Shown: piece after piece, positions 60,700 through 64,000 of the stretch
Position numbering within the stretch: position 1 is the first letter of the stretch
Layout: each line of letters starts with the position of its first letter
Assembly (NCBI GenBank): GCA_964036665.1
Contig: OZ038526.1
Coordinates: 23,622,001 to 23,686,000, forward strand
DNA length: 64,000 nt
Source of the DNA: Gordius sp. MW1
Lineage: Eukaryota > Nematomorpha > Gordioida > Gordea > Gordiidae
Reading direction: 5' to 3'
Position numbers and translations under genes: made by a program
Notes under the pieces: generated by a model
What the model was told of the DNA's origin: nothing
Databases searched by the model: none
Seen by the model: the letters and a program-made list of their open reading frames with translations, nothing else

Positions 60700-61062
60700 T
60701 TATAGTTATTTACTAAACTTGACAATCCTAAACATTAATAACAATATATTAAGTTGATATTGTAGACAATAAAATGTATATTTATTTACTAAACTTGACA
60801 ATCCTAAACATTAATAACAATATATTAAGTTGATAATCTATATTTATTTCCTAACCTTGACAATCCTAAACATTAATCTAAGATATTAAGTTGATAATGT
60901 ATCTTGACAATCTAAACATTAATAACAACATATTAAGTTGATATTGTAGACAATAAAATGTATATTTATTTTCTAAACTTGACAATCCTAAACATTAATA
61001 ACAATATATTAAGTTGATAATGTATATTTATTTTCTAAACTTGACAATCCTAAACATGTGAA
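60700..61062. repeat. Tandem array, ~55-75-bp unit
   Basis: Repeats of ATTTACTAAACTTGACAATC, CTAAACATTAATAACAATAT and ATTAAGTTGATA, some with an extra TGTAGACAATAAAATGTATA. About six copies. Confidence 0.85.
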
Positions 61063-61640
61063 ATAATTAATAAAGTAATTGTATCCATGAAACGTGAAGC
61101 GCGTATTCGAGAAAAAAAAATTGCGGGCTTGAAGTTGTAGCGCGTATTAAGACGTAGCCTTAACTGTGCGAGATTATTTAATTTTAAAAAAGAGGAATAA
61201 TATGATTGGTTTATAATTTTCAATTTTAATACACATATTTTGCTAGTGCCAAATGATCTCATTGGTTGTCATCTGTTATATTTTCATCACTTGTACAGAA
61301 GCGGAATGAATTCCATAGAATCTAAATAAAATAACATTTGATAAATTAAAAAAAATTACTTTGATGAGTACTTTGTATTCCTAGTATGGCATCCAACATT
61401 ATTTCTGCATCCTGGATTGTGCCTTATTTTAAATATAAATAACTTTATTTATAGTTCATAGTATTTAATGGCTTTTAATCATTCATAGTATTAGAGGCTT
61501 CAATGAAAATATTTGAGATATAAACTTAAGTAACAAAAAAAATAAAAAGTTTAAATCAATAAATCAAGATACAACAATCAGAATACATGACTGAGTTTGT
61601 AATTATTTACTTAGCAGTTAAATAACACCCATAAACTTAC
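61063..61640. other. AT-rich, downstream of the minus-strand exon array
   Basis: No terminal exon equivalent to 52223-52314 could be found here, although the last unit (61641-61721) has a good donor. The real last exon may be missing or diverged. Confidence 0.35.
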
Positions 61641-62619
61641 AACTTTGAGAGGTGGGGATGGTAGAGGGTAAAATACTAGTTTGTAGTGAATGAGGGGCAT
61701 TAGTTGAGGCAGGGGCAATATCTACAAATATTATATAAAATGTAAATTAAAGATAAAAATGTTATTTTTATAAAAAATGTTAAAGAGCAAGCTTACAAAT
61801 TCTAGAGGCGAGGATGTTAGAGGGTAAAATACTAGTTTGCAGTGAATGAGGGGCAGTAGTTGAGGCAGGGGCACCATCTACTAATATTATATAAAATGTA
61901 AATATATAAAGATAAAATGTTATTTTTATAAAAAATGTGAGCAAACTTACAAATTCTAGAGGTGAGGATGTTAGAGGGTAAAATACTAGTTTGCAGTGAA
62001 TGAGGGGCAGTAGTTGAGGCAGGGGCACCATCTACAAGTATTATATAAAATGTAAATATATAAAGATAAAAATGTTATTTTTATAAAAAATGTTTAAGAG
62101 CAAACTTACAAATTCTAGAGGCGAGGATGTTAGAGGGTAAAATACTAGTTTGCAGTGAATGAGGAGCAGTAGTTGAGGCAGGGGCACCATCTACAAATAT
62201 TATATAAAATATAAAGATAAAATGTTATTTTTATAAAAAATGTTTAAGTGCAAACTTACAAATTCTAGAGGTGAGGATGTTAGAGGGTAAAATACTAGTG
62301 CAGTGAATGAGGGGCAGTAGTTGAGGCAGGGGAACCATCTACAAATATTATATAAAATGTAAATATATAAAGATAAAATGTTATTTTTATAAATAATAAG
62401 AGCAAACTTACAAATTCTAGAGGTGGGGATGGTAGAGGGCAACGTACAAGTTACTGACTGAGGAGCAGTAGTTGAGGCACAGGCACCATCTATAAATATT
62501 ATATAAAACGTAAATATATTAAATATAAAAATGTTACGTGGAATCTCAGAATGATCACGCCTAATTTTAAACGTGTTATTCCTTAGTGTGCCTTTCCACC
62601 ACATTTTGTGGTACGGCAT
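61641..62619 (-). CDS. Tandem array of 81-nt exon-like units with candidate start exon
   Basis: This is the inverted relative of the array at 51344-52314. Candidate first exon 62538-62619 reads MPYHKMWWKGTLRNNTFK then IRRDHSEIP and ends with one extra base before donor GTAACA. That phase joins correctly to every unit. Units on the minus strand: 62412-62489 (78 nt), 62260-62338 (79 nt, two bases short), 62110-62190, 61951-62031, 61797-61877 and 61641-61721 (81 nt each). Acceptors are TATTTGTAG or similar and donors GTAAGT or GTAAGC. The inferred repeat reads GAPASTTAPHSLQT then SILPSNILASRI, rich in Ser, Thr, Pro and Ala. The 79-nt unit would break the frame if used; skipping it restores the frame. 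Function unknown. The ATG comes directly after an in-frame stop, so the start is plausible but unproven. Confidence 0.5.
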
Positions 62620-62960
62620 TTAAACCATGTTTGTAAGTTTTTTCCTACATTTACAGTGATATATTCATAAACACCATTTTATACATAGGTTTATTTTTTT
62701 GTGTTACGTTTGACATTTCTCACTTCATAAAGTTAAAATAAACGGTAAAGCACAGCGCGTCCTGATTGGTCGAGAAAAAATATCAGGATCCTGATGTTTT
62801 CCTGATATTTTGTTATGACCATTTGTTCGTTGACTTGATACCCACAATTAGGCGAATCAGCTGATATGTTTTATTCCCTTTCCTCTTCCTTATTTTAAAT
62901 TACACGCTATCAAAATCCATAATTTCGGAATTTCGTCTGCTTCTCATATATTCACTAAAA
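62620..62960. promoter_or_regulatory. Divergent intergenic region, possible promoters
   Basis: It lies between the minus-strand candidate start (62619) and the plus-strand start (62961), head to head. Visible features are ATTGG (inverted CCAAT) at about 62765, and the palindromic ATATCAGGATCCTGAT near 62790-62805 followed by CCTGATATTTTG. It also holds the outer-arm block TGACCATTTGTTCGTTGAC. No TATA box at a convincing position. Confidence 0.3.
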
Positions 62961-63874
62961 ATGGAGACTCAACCGTAAGTAATCTTATTGTAATTTATAT
63001 CATTAAAATCTTGACACTTTCACAACTATTTTGCTCTAATATTTAATGGTTTTTGGTTAATTAAAATGGGATTAATGTTGGTCCAAAGTTTGGTGTAACC
63101 TGTAGGTTACACTGGGCAGAGGTCCATATACGTAAGCTTATGTAAATGAATGATGCTACTTTTTACTATTTCTTTAATTAAATTTTTTATATAAAATCTT
63201 GTATAATCAAAGCAAAATTTTATAACAAATTAGAGATAAAGTGTATTATATATAGATTTTAATAGCCATCTTCCTTTTTTATAATTAAATGCTACATTTT
63301 AATTCTATAAACACTTTATTTTTTGAAAATTTGTTTATCATTTATGAAATTAAATATATTTTTTCATCTCTTTCTTTTAATTAGATCTTTGATAGATATA
63401 ATAGAGGAGTTAGACAGCCCCAAAGTAGATATTGATGAAGTTATAAGCAAAATTTTATAACAAATTAGAGATAAAGTGTATTATATATAGATTTTAAAAT
63501 AGCCATCTTTACCTTTTTTATAATTAAATGCTACATTTTAATTCTATAAACACTTTATTTATAGTTTTTTAAAAATTTGTCTATTATTTATGAAATTAAA
63601 TATATTTTTTCATCTCTTTTTTTTAATTAGATCTTTGATAGATATAATAGAGGAGTTAGACAGCCCCAATGTAGATATTGATGAAGTTATAATTTTTCCC
63701 CCAGAGCAAGAAGGATACACAGATGTGGAAAGTGGAGACGAAATGGATTTCGACATTCAACATTTGCCCCGTTCTATGCTTAATTCTTGCATAGAGGTGG
63801 TCCATAGACTAATAGACTGCTCATCGAAGTGGCATTCATTTGAAAAATGTGTACCCAACATTCCGCCATTTTAA
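62961..63874 (+). CDS. piggyBac transposase-related protein, N-terminal part
   Basis: Exon 1, 62961-62974, encodes METQP (last codon split) with donor GTAAGT. Exon 2, 63631-63874, follows TTTTAATTAG and ends at TAA 63872-63874. Together they encode 85 residues. The sequence EELDSPNVDIDEVIIFPPEQ, then an ESGDEMDFDIQHLPRSML segment, is the acidic N-terminal leader seen in piggyBac-derived (PGBD-type) proteins: an LE-x-x-E block, (I/V)xxPPE, SGDE and a short (N/H)LP(R/G) motif. The catalytic DDD domain is not in this window. The frame closes after VPNIPPF, so the product is either a short derived protein or a truncated relic. The second exon is present twice (63385 and 63631); only the downstream copy continues. 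Confidence 0.65.
63093..63112. repeat. Inverted repeat GTGTAACC-TGTA-GGTTACAC
   Basis: Eight-base arms with a 4-nt spacer, inside the intron of the piggyBac-related gene. A close copy is at 50689-50708. It serves as an outer landmark of the inverted duplication. Confidence 0.6.
63211..63692 (+). repeat. Tandem duplication (~235-240 bp) of intron end plus exon start
   Basis: 63211-63445 and 63446-63692 are near-identical, both running from AGCAAAATTTTATAACAAAT through the acceptor TTAATTAG into exon 2 as far as GATGAAGTTATAA. Small differences include AAAGTAGAT against AATGTAGAT. The upstream copy ends at the duplication joint and has no normal donor. Confidence 0.9.
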
Positions 63875-64000
63875 AAGGTGAACAGTCATAAGTAAGTTAA
63901 TTGTTATTTGCTATGTTTAAACTATTTTTTAATTATACATCGATTAAAACATATTTATTTTATATGTTTTGTGTATATATTTGATTATATGAATTTAATC
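63875..64000. other. 3' flank of the piggyBac-related ORF
   Basis: AT-rich sequence to the window edge. AAAAGGTGAACAG just after the stop could be a donor of an alternative transcript, but the in-frame TAA precedes it. Confidence 0.25.

Noticed and set aside
62961..63445. First copy of exon 2 as the functional exon
   Set aside because: It ends at the duplication joint in AT-rich intron sequence without a usual donor. The downstream copy carries the continuing ORF.

Overview
The window is eukaryotic. It is very AT-rich, and it holds spliced genes with GT-AG introns, AATAAA polyadenylation signals, two Ty3/gypsy LTR retrotransposons, Helitron, hAT-, MULE- and piggyBac-type DNA transposon remains, tRNA-derived SINE-like modules and long tandem arrays. 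A GH18 chitinase with a C-terminal CBM14 (peritrophin-A) domain and a PAGR1/PA1-like chromatin gene point to a metazoan, most likely a small invertebrate. I cannot name the species. Chitinase introns are tiny, mostly 34-51 nt.

Layout. 1-1.27 kb: 5' end region of a minus-strand Helitron. 1.9-4.6 kb: a fold-back hAT-like element with an inner tandem array and a nested MITE. 5.6-7.3 kb (minus): chitinase, nine exons plus an unresolved 5' end. 8.65-9.39 kb: a large palindrome. 10-29 kb: mostly decayed DNA with at least three hAT-like non-autonomous families; several copies keep their 8-bp target duplications and one keeps a transposase C-terminus. 29.8-31.4 kb (plus): a four-exon PAGR1-like gene, with MITEs close by on both sides. 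34.1-38.7 kb: a tandem array, then a 5'-truncated, broken gypsy element (minus) with its 3' LTR. 40.1-48.9 kb: a composite repeat in which three head modules (inverted ends, SINE-like boxes, C-rich tract, GGGCC hairpin) alternate with ~140-bp satellite arrays, interrupted by about 1 kb of TTTA microsatellite. 48.9-50.3 kb: a second Helitron with a decayed helicase.

50.7-63.1 kb is the most unusual part. It contains a large, diverged inverted duplication whose arms each carry an array of 81-nt, frame-preserving exon-like units with splice signals (plus strand 51.3-52.3 kb, ending in a stop codon and AATAAA; minus strand 61.6-62.6 kb, with a candidate start exon). Between the arms lie a FLYWCH-like ORF, a gypsy element with nearly identical 118-bp LTRs but a broken pol, and two MULE-like MITEs that share an internal core but have different inverted ends. 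The window closes with the N-terminal part of a piggyBac-related gene whose second exon is tandemly duplicated.

The protein-coding genes do not form a functional cluster. Chitinase (chitin turnover), the PAGR1-like gene (probable H3K4-methyltransferase complex partner) and the repeat-exon genes look independent, and transposon activity explains most of the rest.
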